DNA from: Halomonas sp. GT
GTDB taxonomy: Bacteria; Pseudomonadota; Gammaproteobacteria; Pseudomonadales; Halomonadaceae
Reading direction: 5' to 3'
Assembly (NCBI RefSeq): GCF_002082565.1
Contig: NZ_CP020562.1
Location: 2,976,001 to 3,040,000, forward strand
Length of the DNA: 64,000 nucleotides
Shown one piece after another: positions 1-9,328 of the stretch. The position numbers were made by a program, and so were the translations under genes. Numbering within the stretch: position 1 is the stretch's first letter; the number at the start of each line of letters is the position of its first letter. Under the pieces are notes generated by a model. It had not been told where the DNA came from and did not search any database. It worked only from the letters and a program-made list of their open reading frames with translations.

Positions 1-861
1 AGTTACCAATGTAATGCTGGTCACAGCACGCAGATTACGTTTTTTGCAGTGCTGTTCTACACTTTCAACAATCTCTTCAGCATCATTTATTTGTTGCATA
101 TCCAGTTGAATATCAACCATTAAGAAGCTACCAACCTGAGCTAAACGCACGTCGTCATTCGCAATATCGAAGTCTGCCACCTCTTGTACTACGTCCTGGC
201 GAACGCTACCCAACGGTTCGCCAAACATCAGTTCGCGCAGCGCGCCACGCACCATGCGAATAGGCATTGGCAAGAAGTATCCGGCGATAATCAACACCAT
301 CACCGGATCGGCAAAACGCGCCAAGTGAGCCCAGGGTGTGAGCGTCAATCCCCATGTGAGCGCAAAGCCCAGCATCACGGCGGCACTCAGCCATGTGTCC
401 ATTTGCCACTGACGCAGCTCGGCGGCCAGCAGTGAAGAGCGCGCAATTTGGGCATAACGGCTCAACCACCACCAAGTAAGTAAACATCCAGCCACATTCA
501 CTACACCAAACATCAACGCAAGATCTAACGTTACCAACCGCCCACCTTGCGCAAGGCTCCACACAGCAGAGACCATAGAAAATAGGCATACCAACGCTAT
601 CACTACGCCTTTAAGCAGCACAGCCAACGGCTCTACGGTAAGCCGCCCAAAGGGGTAATGATTATCTGCCGGTTTACGCGCCTGCTTTAACGCAAACAAC
701 GACAGAGACGCCAGCACTAAACTTAATAGCGAATAGCCACTATCGAATAAAATAGTAATTGATCCACTGGCAAGCCCGAGAGCAAGGCCGGTAAAGGCAA
801 ACAGGCTGGCAGAGACAGCAGAAAATCTGAGCGCACGGCGCTCGGCGACAAAGGGGGTCAC
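1..861 (-). CDS. CDF-family cation efflux transporter (3' end outside window)
   Basis: Reading leftward from a GTG at 861-859 gives 287 open codons that run off the window at position 1. The start is supported by a GGAG ribosome site 8 bases upstream; no ATG is nearby. The N-terminal half has several membrane helices with the acidic TM2 motif LFDSGYSLLS and a polar TM5 motif MDTWLSAAVM, between which sits HYPFGRLTVEPLAVLLKG, a typical cation diffusion facilitator (CDF) loop. The C-terminal part begins the cytoplasmic CDF domain (VADFDIANDDVRLAQVGSF). CDF proteins export divalent metals such as Zn, Fe, Co or Mn in exchange for protons at the inner membrane. The metal cannot be told from sequence. 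The gene is divergent from a LysR regulator that starts 107 bases away and may control it. Confidence 0.85.
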   Translation of the reverse strand, partial: MTPFVAERRALRFSAVSASLFAFTGLALGLASGSITILFDSGYSLLSLVLASLSLFALKQARKPADNHYPFGRLTVEPLAVLLKGVVIALVCLFSMVSAVWSLAQGGRLVTLDLALMFGVVNVAGCLLTWWWLSRYAQIARSSLLAAELRQWQMDTWLSAAVMLGFALTWGLTLTPWAHLARFADPVMVLIIAGYFLPMPIRMVRGALRELMFGEPLGSVRQDVVQEVADFDIANDDVRLAQVGSFLMVDIQLDMQQINDAEEIVESVEQHCKKRNLRAVTSITLVT

Positions 862-968
862 GCGAAATACTCCAGTAAAGTGTGTTAAACCCAACGCATA
901 ATAGTGAGTACACTAACGTTTCACCAATCGCTCAGCGCCAACTTTCTTGGCTCTCAATGGAGTAACCC

Positions 969-1838
969 ATGCGCGCAGAACAAGTGCAGGCGTTTATTGA
1001 CGTTACTGAACATGGCTCCTTTGCAGCCGCCGCGCGACACACCGGGATAAAACGCAGCACGCTAAGCGCCACAGTGAATGCCTTGGAAGACAGTCTTGGG
1101 GTCGTGCTGTTCGAGCGCTCAGGCAATAGCCTACAGCTCACTGCAGTAGGTGAAAGCGTGTTGCCGGACTGCTACCGACTGCTGACAAGTGCCAGCCGAA
1201 TCAAAAAACACTGCCAACAGCACCTGCAAGGCGTAGAAAGCCAGCTGTGCATTGCCAGAGATGATGCGTTGCCCGAAGCATTTTGGCGACAAGTCATGCA
1301 CGATTTAAAGCAGCGCTATCCGCTTACGGCCATCTCGGTATATTTATTACCTCCCCAAGAGCACCCACAGTTCGTCCTTCGCCAAACCGTTGATATCGCC
1401 TTTGGGTTGTATACCGCTGAAGGTGCCGACGTAAATGCCAGTAATCTTGCACCGGTGAGCATGTGCTTAGTCGCGGCAACGTCGCACCCGCTAAGCCGCT
1501 TACCCAGTGTTACCCGCGACGATCTCGCCCAATATACTCAGGTGTGCTTAACCTATGAGCAGGGCGATAAACTCGTCAGTGATGCACTTTTTTCGACAAA
1601 TTACCTCGGGCTGACCATGTTCGAGGTTATCCGCGATGCCGCTATCAATGGCACTGGCTGGGCATTACTACCCTACCCATTGGTGAAAGAAGCCATAGAA
1701 AGCCATCAGCTTTGCGCGCTAAATCATGATCTCGCCCTAGACAGCCACTATTATCGCTACGTAGAAGGTGAAAGCCTCGGAGTGGTCGCCACCGCGCTGC
1801 TAACGAAGGTGTCACGCTTTTTAGGCACTACCCGTTGA
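969..1838 (+). CDS. LysR-family transcriptional regulator
   Basis: A 289-residue protein with the LysR winged helix-turn-helix at residues about 1-60 (FAAAARHTGIKRSTLSATVN, then LEDSLGVVLFERSGNSLQLT), followed by a periplasmic-binding-like effector domain. The start has a good ribosome site, TGGAG 6 bases before the ATG. LysR proteins usually regulate the divergently transcribed neighbour, here the CDF transporter whose start is 107 bases away; that pairing is inference. The shared region contains the short inverted repeat TAGTG-N4-CACTA at 902-915, a possible operator but too short to be sure. The effector is unknown. Confidence 0.85.
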   Translation: MRAEQVQAFIDVTEHGSFAAAARHTGIKRSTLSATVNALEDSLGVVLFERSGNSLQLTAVGESVLPDCYRLLTSASRIKKHCQQHLQGVESQLCIARDDALPEAFWRQVMHDLKQRYPLTAISVYLLPPQEHPQFVLRQTVDIAFGLYTAEGADVNASNLAPVSMCLVAATSHPLSRLPSVTRDDLAQYTQVCLTYEQGDKLVSDALFSTNYLGLTMFEVIRDAAINGTGWALLPYPLVKEAIESHQLCALNHDLALDSHYYRYVEGESLGVVATALLTKVSRFLGTTR

Positions 1839-2034
1839 TGCTTTGTAATAACGTTGAAATAGAGCATTGGAAAAAATTGCTTACGCCTTCCACTCTGTTA
1901 AGGAACTTGTAAAAAAGTGCTACACAAGGAGATCAAAAGGACACGCTAGAGAACCGGCACAGGTGAGTGTCATCTAAGCGTAAAGTGCATCTGCCAGTGT
2001 CGATGTTGCCGTCAACTAAGGAGTAGTTTCCACG

Positions 2035-3444
2035 ATGGTACGACTCGATAAGAAAGCGACTAGGCTGTATGTCCTAGACACGAATGTCCTTATCCACGAC
2101 CCCGCCGCGCTCTACCATTTTGATGAGCACGACGTCGTTATCCCCATGACTGTACTTGAGGAGCTAGACAAGCATAAAAACGGCATCAGGGAGATCGCTC
2201 GCACAGCGCGGCAGATTAGCCGCACGCTTTCCGACTTAACCAACCAAGTCACCTTCGACGAAATACAGAAAGGCATTCCTATTCCCCGCATTAGTGGTGA
2301 ATCGGGCCGCCTACATTTTTTGTGCTATAACGACCTTAAACCCTTCGACTCCCTTGATGACAGCCCTGATAATCGTATTTTGGCGGAAACCTGCCGGTTA
2401 CGCGATGAGCGTCCGGATGCTTCCGTCATTCTGATCACCAAAGACATCAACCTGAGGGTAAAAGCTGCCGCGCTAAAAGTGCCGGTGGAAGACTACCTGA
2501 ATGATCGCGCCTATTCTGACAGCGATGCCATGATTGAAGGTGCGCAGGTTTACGCCACTGCCGGACAGGATGGTGCTTCGCTGTGGGAAGCGCTCAATGT
2601 CGACGTCACCGTTGAACGTGTCGACCACCACACCTTTTATCAACTAAGTGGCAACATGCCTCGCCATTGGCATGTCGGCATGCTGGTATCCGATAGCGAA
2701 AATGGCGCTGAGTTTGAAGCCATTGTCCGTGAGCTATCACCGTCATCTGCCCGACTACAGCTACTTACCAACTACCGTCACCATGCTGGCGTATGGGGCG
2801 TTCATGCCCACGACAGTCGCCAAAACTTCACCCTCAACCTACTAATGGACCCTGATATTGATCTAGTGACTATTGCTGGTAACGCAGGCACCGGCAAAAC
2901 CTTTATGACACTCGCCGCAGCGTTCCAGCAAACACTGGATGCAAAACTATTTGAGCGCATTGTATTTACCCGTGCGCCGATTCCCATGGGTGAAGATATC
3001 GGTTTCTTACCGGGCACCGAAGAGGAGAAAATGTCACCGTGGATGGGTGCCTTCCACGACAATATGGACAACCTGTTGCGTAACGAAGAAGGGGAATCTA
3101 GCTGGGATAATGGTGCTACTCGGCAGTTAATTGGCTCTAGGGTACAGATTCGTGCACCGAGCTTCATGCGAGGGCGCACCTTAAACGATACGTTCTTGAT
3201 TATTGACGAGGCGCAGAACTTCACCCCCAAACAACTTAAGTCACTGGTAACCCGAGCGGGTCGAAATACTAAAATTGTCTGTTTAGGCAACGTTGGCCAG
3301 ATCGACACGCCCTACTTAACTGCCAACACCTGTGGCATGGCTGCTGTTGTCGAACGATTTAGGGATTGGCCCCATGCAGGGCATATCACACTGAAAAGCG
3401 TTGAGCGTTCACGCTTGGCGCTGGCCGCTGAAGAACTGTTGTAG
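2035..3444 (+). CDS. PIN-PhoH family ATPase/ribonuclease-like protein
   Basis: A 469-residue two-domain protein. Residues about 10-150 form a PIN nuclease domain (YVLDTNVLIHDP, VLEELDKHK, SPDNRILAETCRL and ITKDINLRVKA supply the acidic cluster). Residues about 250-465 form the PhoH P-loop ATPase, with Walker A GNAGTGKTF, Walker B FLIIDEAQNF, and LGNVGQIDTPYL, a GDxxQ-type motif. This PIN plus PhoH layout matches the PhoH2/YlaK class, known in other bacteria as an ATP-dependent RNA helicase/RNase; cellular targets here are unknown. The start is set by TAAGGAG 10 bases before the ATG. The 196 bases upstream (1839-2034) show no other gene. A short hairpin follows at 3493. Confidence 0.92.
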   Translation: MVRLDKKATRLYVLDTNVLIHDPAALYHFDEHDVVIPMTVLEELDKHKNGIREIARTARQISRTLSDLTNQVTFDEIQKGIPIPRISGESGRLHFLCYNDLKPFDSLDDSPDNRILAETCRLRDERPDASVILITKDINLRVKAAALKVPVEDYLNDRAYSDSDAMIEGAQVYATAGQDGASLWEALNVDVTVERVDHHTFYQLSGNMPRHWHVGMLVSDSENGAEFEAIVRELSPSSARLQLLTNYRHHAGVWGVHAHDSRQNFTLNLLMDPDIDLVTIAGNAGTGKTFMTLAAAFQQTLDAKLFERIVFTRAPIPMGEDIGFLPGTEEEKMSPWMGAFHDNMDNLLRNEEGESSWDNGATRQLIGSRVQIRAPSFMRGRTLNDTFLIIDEAQNFTPKQLKSLVTRAGRNTKIVCLGNVGQIDTPYLTANTCGMAAVVERFRDWPHAGHITLKSVERSRLALAAEELL

Positions 3445-3492
3445 CGATTGCCGCAAAACACCTTACCGATTCACCCATCTATTAAACAACAT

Positions 3493-3511
3493 CGCCCAGC
3501 AAAGCTGGGCG
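3493..3511. terminator. Hairpin between convergent phoH-like and yihY-like genes
   Basis: Perfect 8-bp stem CGCCCAGC / GCTGGGCG with an AAA loop between the two convergent genes. Only short, broken T-runs follow on either strand, so it is a modest candidate for a bidirectional terminator. Confidence 0.45.
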
Positions 3512-3538
3512 GTATTGCTTTGTGGAAGGCTGACAGGA

Positions 3539-4558
3539 TCATTTATCTCTCCGTTGATGACGCGTATCAGCATTTTCGCTATTCCAGGGATTTTCAACAC
3601 CCACCGTATCAGCAGCAAATGCCTTACGTTCGCCCATAGGGCGAGCTGCCCCCACTGTTGTATCGTTGAAGGTCTGGCGCTCCATTTCGCAGTTGAGTTC
3701 GGCGCCAAACAGCACCACAAACGCTGAGAGCCAAAACCATAGCATGAGCGCCACCACCGCCCCAATAGAGCCATACAGCTCACTAAATGTAGAAAAGTAG
3801 CGAACGTAAAGCGACAGGCCACCTGAGCCTAATAACCACATAGCAGTGGCAAACAGCGTGCCATAGCTTAACCATCGCCATTGGGCAGAACGCCGATAGG
3901 GAGCATAACGATACAGCAAGGCAATAAGTACGCTCATCAGTACCAACAACGCCGGCCAACGTAACCATTTCAAGACACTATCCACCGGCGGTTCAATCGT
4001 CAGCGTATCAACTACTATCGGCACAATAGCGATAAATCCCAGTGACACTAGCGTCATCGTAATTAACCCGAAGGTTAACGACACCAACACGACACCACGT
4101 AGCAGCAGCGGACGCTTTTCATGTTCGCCGTACACCACATTCAAGCCGACTACGAGTACAGAAACACTTTTTGACGCAATAAACATGGCAACCAACAGTC
4201 CTGCTAGCGCGGTCATCACATTCCCAGACTCCGTACTTTCCACAACCTCTTGGGCCTGCTGATCAATCAGCTTCGCCGCATCCGGCGGCATAAAACGACT
4301 AATCTCATAGAGCTGACGACCGGCCTCAACAGGGTCAAACAGCAACCCCCAAAGAGAAATAACAGCGGCGATGGTCGGAAATAGTGCCAGCAAGGCATAA
4401 AAAGCAATACCCGCCGCAAACATCGTAATGCGGTCACGCCGAGCAGCACGCACTACCCGCCAAAGAATATCGTGCCACCCCTTACGGGGGATATCATCAG
4501 GCGCCGTTGCTTTTCTGCCACGCCAGTGAGCCTCTACTACTCTCTCTTTTTGGCTCAT
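3539..4558 (-). CDS. YihY/BrkB-family inner-membrane protein
   Basis: From ATG 4558 (MSQKERVVEAHW) it encodes 339 residues. A further in-frame ATG lies 15 bases upstream, but the 4558 start is preceded by GGGAGGGG and overlaps the previous stop as ATGA, so I prefer it. The protein has about six membrane helices, with the family signatures RDRITMFAAGIAFYALLALFP near the N terminus and YGSIGAVVALMLWFWLSAFV near the C terminus. This is the YihY/virulence factor BrkB family, once misnamed RNase BN; its molecular role is not established. Translational coupling to the antiporter-like genes upstream suggests a role with them in ion or envelope homeostasis, which is inference. A charged tail ends the protein. 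Confidence 0.88.
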   Translation of the reverse strand: MSQKERVVEAHWRGRKATAPDDIPRKGWHDILWRVVRAARRDRITMFAAGIAFYALLALFPTIAAVISLWGLLFDPVEAGRQLYEISRFMPPDAAKLIDQQAQEVVESTESGNVMTALAGLLVAMFIASKSVSVLVVGLNVVYGEHEKRPLLLRGVVLVSLTFGLITMTLVSLGFIAIVPIVVDTLTIEPPVDSVLKWLRWPALLVLMSVLIALLYRYAPYRRSAQWRWLSYGTLFATAMWLLGSGGLSLYVRYFSTFSELYGSIGAVVALMLWFWLSAFVVLFGAELNCEMERQTFNDTTVGAARPMGERKAFAADTVGVENPWNSENADTRHQRRDK

Positions 4559-6339
4559 CGTAGCCCCTCCCACATCAGCAAAAGCGCCGCTATCACAGCA
4601 AACGCCATCATTAGACCGCTACCATGATGACGCATCCATGCCTCTGCGAATAACCCTTTCTTCAATTGCCCCATTAACGTCCGTTCAAATGCTAGAGAGA
4701 ACGACACACTCGCCATTTTCACTCTTTCACAGGCCCGAGCCAACGCCTCTATGACGTGCAATCCTTTTACAGAAAAGACGCTATACAGCCACCATAAATC
4801 GCCTGCGGGTGGCGCTTGAATGACAACGCGGCGCAGCAAGCCAGTGCAAATCAAAACAGCCATCACAACGACCATGACACCGACGGGGAAAGGCCAACTC
4901 AGACTTAACCATTCGGCGGCTGGTGGTATCACGACACTACCAGCGGGCAGTGGGAGCCATATTGGCGTTACCAGGGCGGCGACTAATGCGGCCAACCACG
5001 CGCCCCACTGGAAGGCATTACCCCCCCCTGAGTGCCGTTGCTGCCACTGACGCCACACGCAAACGCTGATCAACGCAGAAGTGCCAATGGCCGCCCAGGT
5101 AAGCAGCATAATCAGATGTTCGTGATGCATTTCATAAAGCGCACTTTTAACGCCCCACTTACTTAGCATCCCCGCCGCTAGCGCACCCGTTAGCGACACG
5201 CCAGGCAAGGCGATTAACGCAAACAGCAGTGGTTGCTGCCAGCGAGGCATATGCTCGCTAACGCTAGTACCTAGAAATAGCGCTCCTTTTGCCAAGGCAT
5301 GATGGCCAGCAAAAAACACCACACCAGGCAATAATAGCGGCCACACGTCTGGGGCGGCCAATCCCATTGCCACCATTGCAGTGAGCATTCCCATTTGACT
5401 GATGCTGGAGTACGCCAGAACTGCTTTTGGATGGCGCTGCCACACACCATATAAGGCTGCGCCAAACGCGGCTGCCAGCCCTGCCACTAGCATGACATGA
5501 CCAAGCAATGTGAGGCCTGACGACAACTCCTCGCCTCCTAAAGGCAGTACATTTATCCACCCTAACAACCCGGCCTTAATCATCGCGCCGCTCAACACCG
5601 CGCTAGCAGGAGCAGGCGCCACGGGATGTGCTAACGGCAACCAAACATGAAGGCCAATAACCCCCGCTTTCACCCCAAACCCAAGCCACAACAAAAGCGC
5701 CATCATGGCCCCGTGATCAGCAGCAGCAATTCCTTCACGCACTCCCTTAAGTGTCAGCGTCTCTGAAGTGCCTGCCACCCAAAGAAGACCACCAAGAATA
5801 AGTCCTTCGCCAATAACGGCTAAGATTAAGTATGCCCTTGCGCCAAGCCGCGCTTCGTCACTACCGCTATGCACCACCAAGACATAAGCGGCAAACGTCA
5901 TCAGTGCAAAGCCCAGATAAAAACTGGCGATATCTTGAGCAACAATCAGCAGCACATTGCCCAGCAACGTAAGTGGCCACAGTAGCGCTAACCGCTGACA
6001 TCGACGCTGGATAACCCGATCGCCTGCACGGGCTTTTCGTTGCTCTGCTGCAAAGTACCCCCGAGCATGAACTGCTGCCAAGCTCCATAGCAAAGCGGTA
6101 AAGGCCAGCCACGGCCTACTGAGAGCATTTAACTCCCAATAACCGCCTAACATCCAGGCCTCGATTGTCCATTGGACCTCGCCACTGAAGGCCAACAATA
6201 ACGCTGGCCATGAAGCGCTTATCCATAGCAACGAAAAATAGTCACGGCTAGCAGCAGGCGTTCGATACGCCTGCCACACAGTGCTTCCCGCAACACACAG
6301 AGGCCAAAGTAATGCCGCAAGCAAAAGTAGCGTGATCAT
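4555..6339 (-). CDS. Mrp/NuoL-N-like proton-translocating subunit, third of three (TM5 Glu absent)
   Basis: A 594-residue very hydrophobic protein of the proton-conducting membrane transporter family shared by Mrp antiporters, complex I and membrane hydrogenases. The TM7 lysine (K224 in FGVKAGVIGLHVWLP) and TM8 lysine (K255 in GAMIKAGLLG) are present. The TM5 glutamate is not: where its neighbour has FYEMLTLSTYPLVVHSG, this protein has GFALMTFAAYVLVVHSG, placing Ala145 at the Glu site. It is about 90 residues longer than its two paralogues, with an extra C-terminal tail that ends in a final helix. Its ATG overlaps the preceding stop (ATGA at 6336-6339), and its own stop overlaps the yihY-like start. 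It probably sits in one complex with the two subunits upstream; a pure scaffold or altered ion path is possible. Confidence 0.85.
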   Translation of the reverse strand: MITLLLLAALLWPLCVAGSTVWQAYRTPAASRDYFSLLWISASWPALLLAFSGEVQWTIEAWMLGGYWELNALSRPWLAFTALLWSLAAVHARGYFAAEQRKARAGDRVIQRRCQRLALLWPLTLLGNVLLIVAQDIASFYLGFALMTFAAYVLVVHSGSDEARLGARAYLILAVIGEGLILGGLLWVAGTSETLTLKGVREGIAAADHGAMMALLLWLGFGVKAGVIGLHVWLPLAHPVAPAPASAVLSGAMIKAGLLGWINVLPLGGEELSSGLTLLGHVMLVAGLAAAFGAALYGVWQRHPKAVLAYSSISQMGMLTAMVAMGLAAPDVWPLLLPGVVFFAGHHALAKGALFLGTSVSEHMPRWQQPLLFALIALPGVSLTGALAAGMLSKWGVKSALYEMHHEHLIMLLTWAAIGTSALISVCVWRQWQQRHSGGGNAFQWGAWLAALVAALVTPIWLPLPAGSVVIPPAAEWLSLSWPFPVGVMVVVMAVLICTGLLRRVVIQAPPAGDLWWLYSVFSVKGLHVIEALARACERVKMASVSFSLAFERTLMGQLKKGLFAEAWMRHHGSGLMMAFAVIAALLLMWEGLR

Positions 6340-7841
6340 GGCAGGTACTCCCCTACCGCCACGCGGGTAGCCCAGTCCAGCGGGCTAAACGGCAATCCAG
6401 CCAGCAGCCCCGCACCAATGCTCACCATCGCTGTAAATACCGCTGGCCATAATAGCCAGCCATGGGTTTCCAGACGCCCAAGGCACTGTTCATTAGGCCA
6501 TTCGCCCTTCCCATGTGCTGGCCCCTCGCGAAACCAAAGGCGATGCAAAATAGGCAGAAAATAAATAGCATTCAACGTACTACTCGCGACTAAAACAGCC
6601 ACGACCCAATACATTTGTGCCTGGACAGCCCCCACCCCCAAGTACCACTTAGTAATAAAGCCCGCGATAGGAGGCAGGCCAATCATCCCCAGTGCCCCCA
6701 CAGTAAATGCAAAGCTGGTAAGTGGCATACGTTTCCCGGCACCGTCCATTTCATCAATACGATGGATGCCTAACTCTTCAGCGTAGTTACCCGCACAAAA
6801 GAACAGCGTGACTTTCATCAAGCCTTGATGCAGAAGATGCGCAAGTGCACCAATGGTACCGAAGGGGCCAAACAGGCAAACACCAAGCACAACATAGGAC
6901 ACCTGGCTGATAGTAGAAAATGCCAACCGGGGCTTTAATTCTTGCTGGGCAATCGCGCGCAGCGAGCCGTAAATAATCGTAATTGAAGCCGCGACCGCCA
7001 GTACAGTGGTGACACCAAGCTCAACGCTGAGCTCAATACCATAAAGATCATATATAACGCGAAGGATGCCAAAGGCACCGGCTTTTACAACCGCAACAGC
7101 ATGTAACAGCGCGCTAACTGGCGCAGGCGCTACCATTGCTCTTGGCAGCCACCCATGCAACGGCACCATGGCAGCTTTAACCGCCAGCCCCCCCACCAAC
7201 AAGGCAAATATCAGTGTCAGCAGGCCACGATGATCATTGAGGTATGGCGACAACCCCTGCTCAGAAGCAAAGGAGTGATCGCTTGTTAAACTGTAAAGTA
7301 GCACTACGCCGAGCAGCAGCACCACCCCGGCCGTTAAGGTATAACGCAGATAAACTCGCCCCGCTGCTAACGCTTTGGCGGTGCCTGAGTGGACGACCAA
7401 CGGATAGGTCGAAAGCGTCAGCATTTCGTAGAAAATAAGAAACGTAAACAGGTTACCGGCTAAAGCGATGCCCAACGTACTCGCGACACACAAACTGAAA
7501 AAACCAAAAAAGCGTTTGCGGTTCGCTGCCCCTTCTAAATAACCGATAGCGTAGATGGTGGTACACAGCCACAGTAACGAAGAGAGACCAGCAAACATCA
7601 CCCCTAGCGCATCAGCTCTCAGTACGAACTCAACACCGCCTACTATCTGGAAACTAAAGGTGTCTTCAAACCCCTGAGACACTCGCCCTACCATCAAGAT
7701 GACTAAGATAATTTTACTAACAGCGGCCACCAGGTTAATAGTGGTGCGCAGCCGCCGTGCGTCTTCAGGTAAAAGAAAAATAACCGCCGCAGCAAAGAGA
7801 GATGTTGCTAGCGTTGTTAGCGGTAGCCAAGCCGCATTCAT
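6336..7841 (-). CDS. Mrp/NuoN-like proton-translocating subunit, second of three
   Basis: From ATG 7841 (MNAAWLPLTTLATS) it gives 501 residues; the longer open frame extends upstream into the previous gene, but GGGAGGTGGCGC stands just before this ATG and the ATGA overlap at 7838-7841 makes it the natural start. The protein has about 14 membrane helices and the full set of charged channel residues: E139 in FLIFYEMLTLSTYPLVVHSG, K222 in VKAAMVPLHGWLP, K253 in AVVKAGAFGILR. It most resembles MrpD/MnhD and membrane-hydrogenase antiporter subunits. In those families such subunits move H+ or Na+ across the inner membrane. No electron-transfer gene is nearby, so secondary antiport is the simplest inference. 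Confidence 0.88.
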   Translation of the reverse strand: MNAAWLPLTTLATSLFAAAVIFLLPEDARRLRTTINLVAAVSKIILVILMVGRVSQGFEDTFSFQIVGGVEFVLRADALGVMFAGLSSLLWLCTTIYAIGYLEGAANRKRFFGFFSLCVASTLGIALAGNLFTFLIFYEMLTLSTYPLVVHSGTAKALAAGRVYLRYTLTAGVVLLLGVVLLYSLTSDHSFASEQGLSPYLNDHRGLLTLIFALLVGGLAVKAAMVPLHGWLPRAMVAPAPVSALLHAVAVVKAGAFGILRVIYDLYGIELSVELGVTTVLAVAASITIIYGSLRAIAQQELKPRLAFSTISQVSYVVLGVCLFGPFGTIGALAHLLHQGLMKVTLFFCAGNYAEELGIHRIDEMDGAGKRMPLTSFAFTVGALGMIGLPPIAGFITKWYLGVGAVQAQMYWVVAVLVASSTLNAIYFLPILHRLWFREGPAHGKGEWPNEQCLGRLETHGWLLWPAVFTAMVSIGAGLLAGLPFSPLDWATRVAVGEYLP

Positions 7842-9328
7842 GCGCCACCTCCCTGCAATAGTGCCAGTGGTAGGTGAGCCAACAAGCCAAGTGCAAACGC
7901 CGCTAATGCCAAACAAAGCGCAATCAGATCCATGCCAGGCGCTAACGGTTGGTAATGATGGCGAGGCGCCGTTTCATCAAAGGAGTAGCGGAAAACACGA
8001 AATACATAGGCAGCAGTTAGTAGCGTACCTACTAATAGCGCAGCGACGGCTACCCACTGCTGAGTCATCACCATTGCCTGTAGCAGCAACCACTTTGCAG
8101 TGAACCCAGCGCTAGGCGGCAACCCCATCAGCGTAACGGAGGCAATACCAAAAACAAGTAGTGATAGCGGTAAGCGGCGGCTAGTGCCTGCCAGCCCTTT
8201 GATTGAGCTTTCACCTGTGGCAAGTATCAAATTACCAACGGCCATAAACATAGCCGCTTTTGCTAACGAGTGGCCCATCAACTGAAGCCAAAACCCTTCC
8301 CAGGCCAGTGCACCTGGCAGCGGAGAAATAGTAGGCCCCAACAGTAAAGGAAAGGCGACCATTAAGTAACCCAGTTGACCTACTGTAGAAGATGCTACCA
8401 AGGTTTTAAGCGATTCAGCACGCCACGCAATTAGCCCGCCCCACACAATCGCGAGCATTCCTAACCATGCCACAAAGCGTGGGGCAAACAGTGCTTCAGG
8501 AAGTAAAATCCCCCACAGCATGATCAACATAAACAACGAGGCTTTAATCACCAACGCAGCATGCAGTGCACTCACCGGCGTCCAAGCATTTTCATGCACA
8601 GGCGTTAGCCACCCGTGTAGCGGAAAGAGCGCTGCTTTCAGCGCCAGCCCTGCACCTATCAAGGCAGCAGCCACCCAAGACACTGGGCCAGGTTCAACAA
8701 CCTCAGCCAAGGATTTGAGGCCAAGCTCCCCCCAATACCCAAGCAGCAAGGCCACGCCTAGCAAATAGGCAAGAGACCCTACCAACGCTAACAGCAAATA
8801 TCGCATGCCTGCTTTCAGCGCATTAGACTTACCTGACAGCAGTAACATACCCACAGCAGCCAGCCCCATTGTTTCTAAAGCGGCGTAAAGGGTTAATAGG
8901 TCTGCCGCTAGCCAAATCAGCGAGAGCGAACTGATCAGCACACCCATCAGCGGCCACAGCCATCGTGCCTGCTTACCAGGGCGGGTAAGTTGCAAATGCC
9001 CCGGTGTGTACAAGGCAGTTGCTGCCCCCACCCATTGAGTGATCATTAACATTAAACCGCTCAGGCCATTAAAGCGCAGTGACAGCTCCACACCTGCAAC
9101 GTGCCACTGCCAGCGCAGTAAGCCTACTTGCAGGTAATCGACAACCAACAGTGCACCAGCCATTAAAATCGGCAGACACGCAAGAAGAACGGGGAGCAAA
9201 CGGCGCGGCGTAAAAAGTGCGCCTAACAAGCCTGCAAAGATCGGAAACACGAGTGTTGCCAACAATGCCCAATGGGAATACCAAAGCGGGTCGAATGTGC
9301 TTTCGTACAAGCCAAAACGCCATATCAT
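7838..9328 (-). CDS. Mrp/NuoN-like proton-translocating subunit, first of three
   Basis: A 496-residue polytopic membrane protein of the antiporter-like family. The key residues are visible: E152 in LLTLYAALETMGLAAVGM, K231 in ALKAALFPLHGWLTP, and K262 in ALVIKASLFMLIML. The sequence around PVSALHAALVIKA is the usual TM8 signature. The ATG at 9328 overlaps the stop of the small upstream gene (ATGA), and the stop overlaps the next ATG in the same way. It is closest to MrpD/NuoN subunits; exact orthology with MnhA or MnhD cannot be decided by eye because all three large subunits in this cluster are diverged from each other. Confidence 0.87.
   Translation of the reverse strand: MIWRFGLYESTFDPLWYSHWALLATLVFPIFAGLLGALFTPRRLLPVLLACLPILMAGALLVVDYLQVGLLRWQWHVAGVELSLRFNGLSGLMLMITQWVGAATALYTPGHLQLTRPGKQARWLWPLMGVLISSLSLIWLAADLLTLYAALETMGLAAVGMLLLSGKSNALKAGMRYLLLALVGSLAYLLGVALLLGYWGELGLKSLAEVVEPGPVSWVAAALIGAGLALKAALFPLHGWLTPVHENAWTPVSALHAALVIKASLFMLIMLWGILLPEALFAPRFVAWLGMLAIVWGGLIAWRAESLKTLVASSTVGQLGYLMVAFPLLLGPTISPLPGALAWEGFWLQLMGHSLAKAAMFMAVGNLILATGESSIKGLAGTSRRLPLSLLVFGIASVTLMGLPPSAGFTAKWLLLQAMVMTQQWVAVAALLVGTLLTAAYVFRVFRYSFDETAPRHHYQPLAPGMDLIALCLALAAFALGLLAHLPLALLQGGGA

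Noticed and set aside
206..589. 127-residue open frame on the minus strand
   Set aside because: It is a shifted-frame shadow of the CDF transporter, whose own frame shows family motifs throughout.
2802..3308. 168-residue open frame on the minus strand inside the PhoH gene
   Set aside because: It lies wholly opposite the conserved ATPase domain and has no ribosome site or recognisable pattern.
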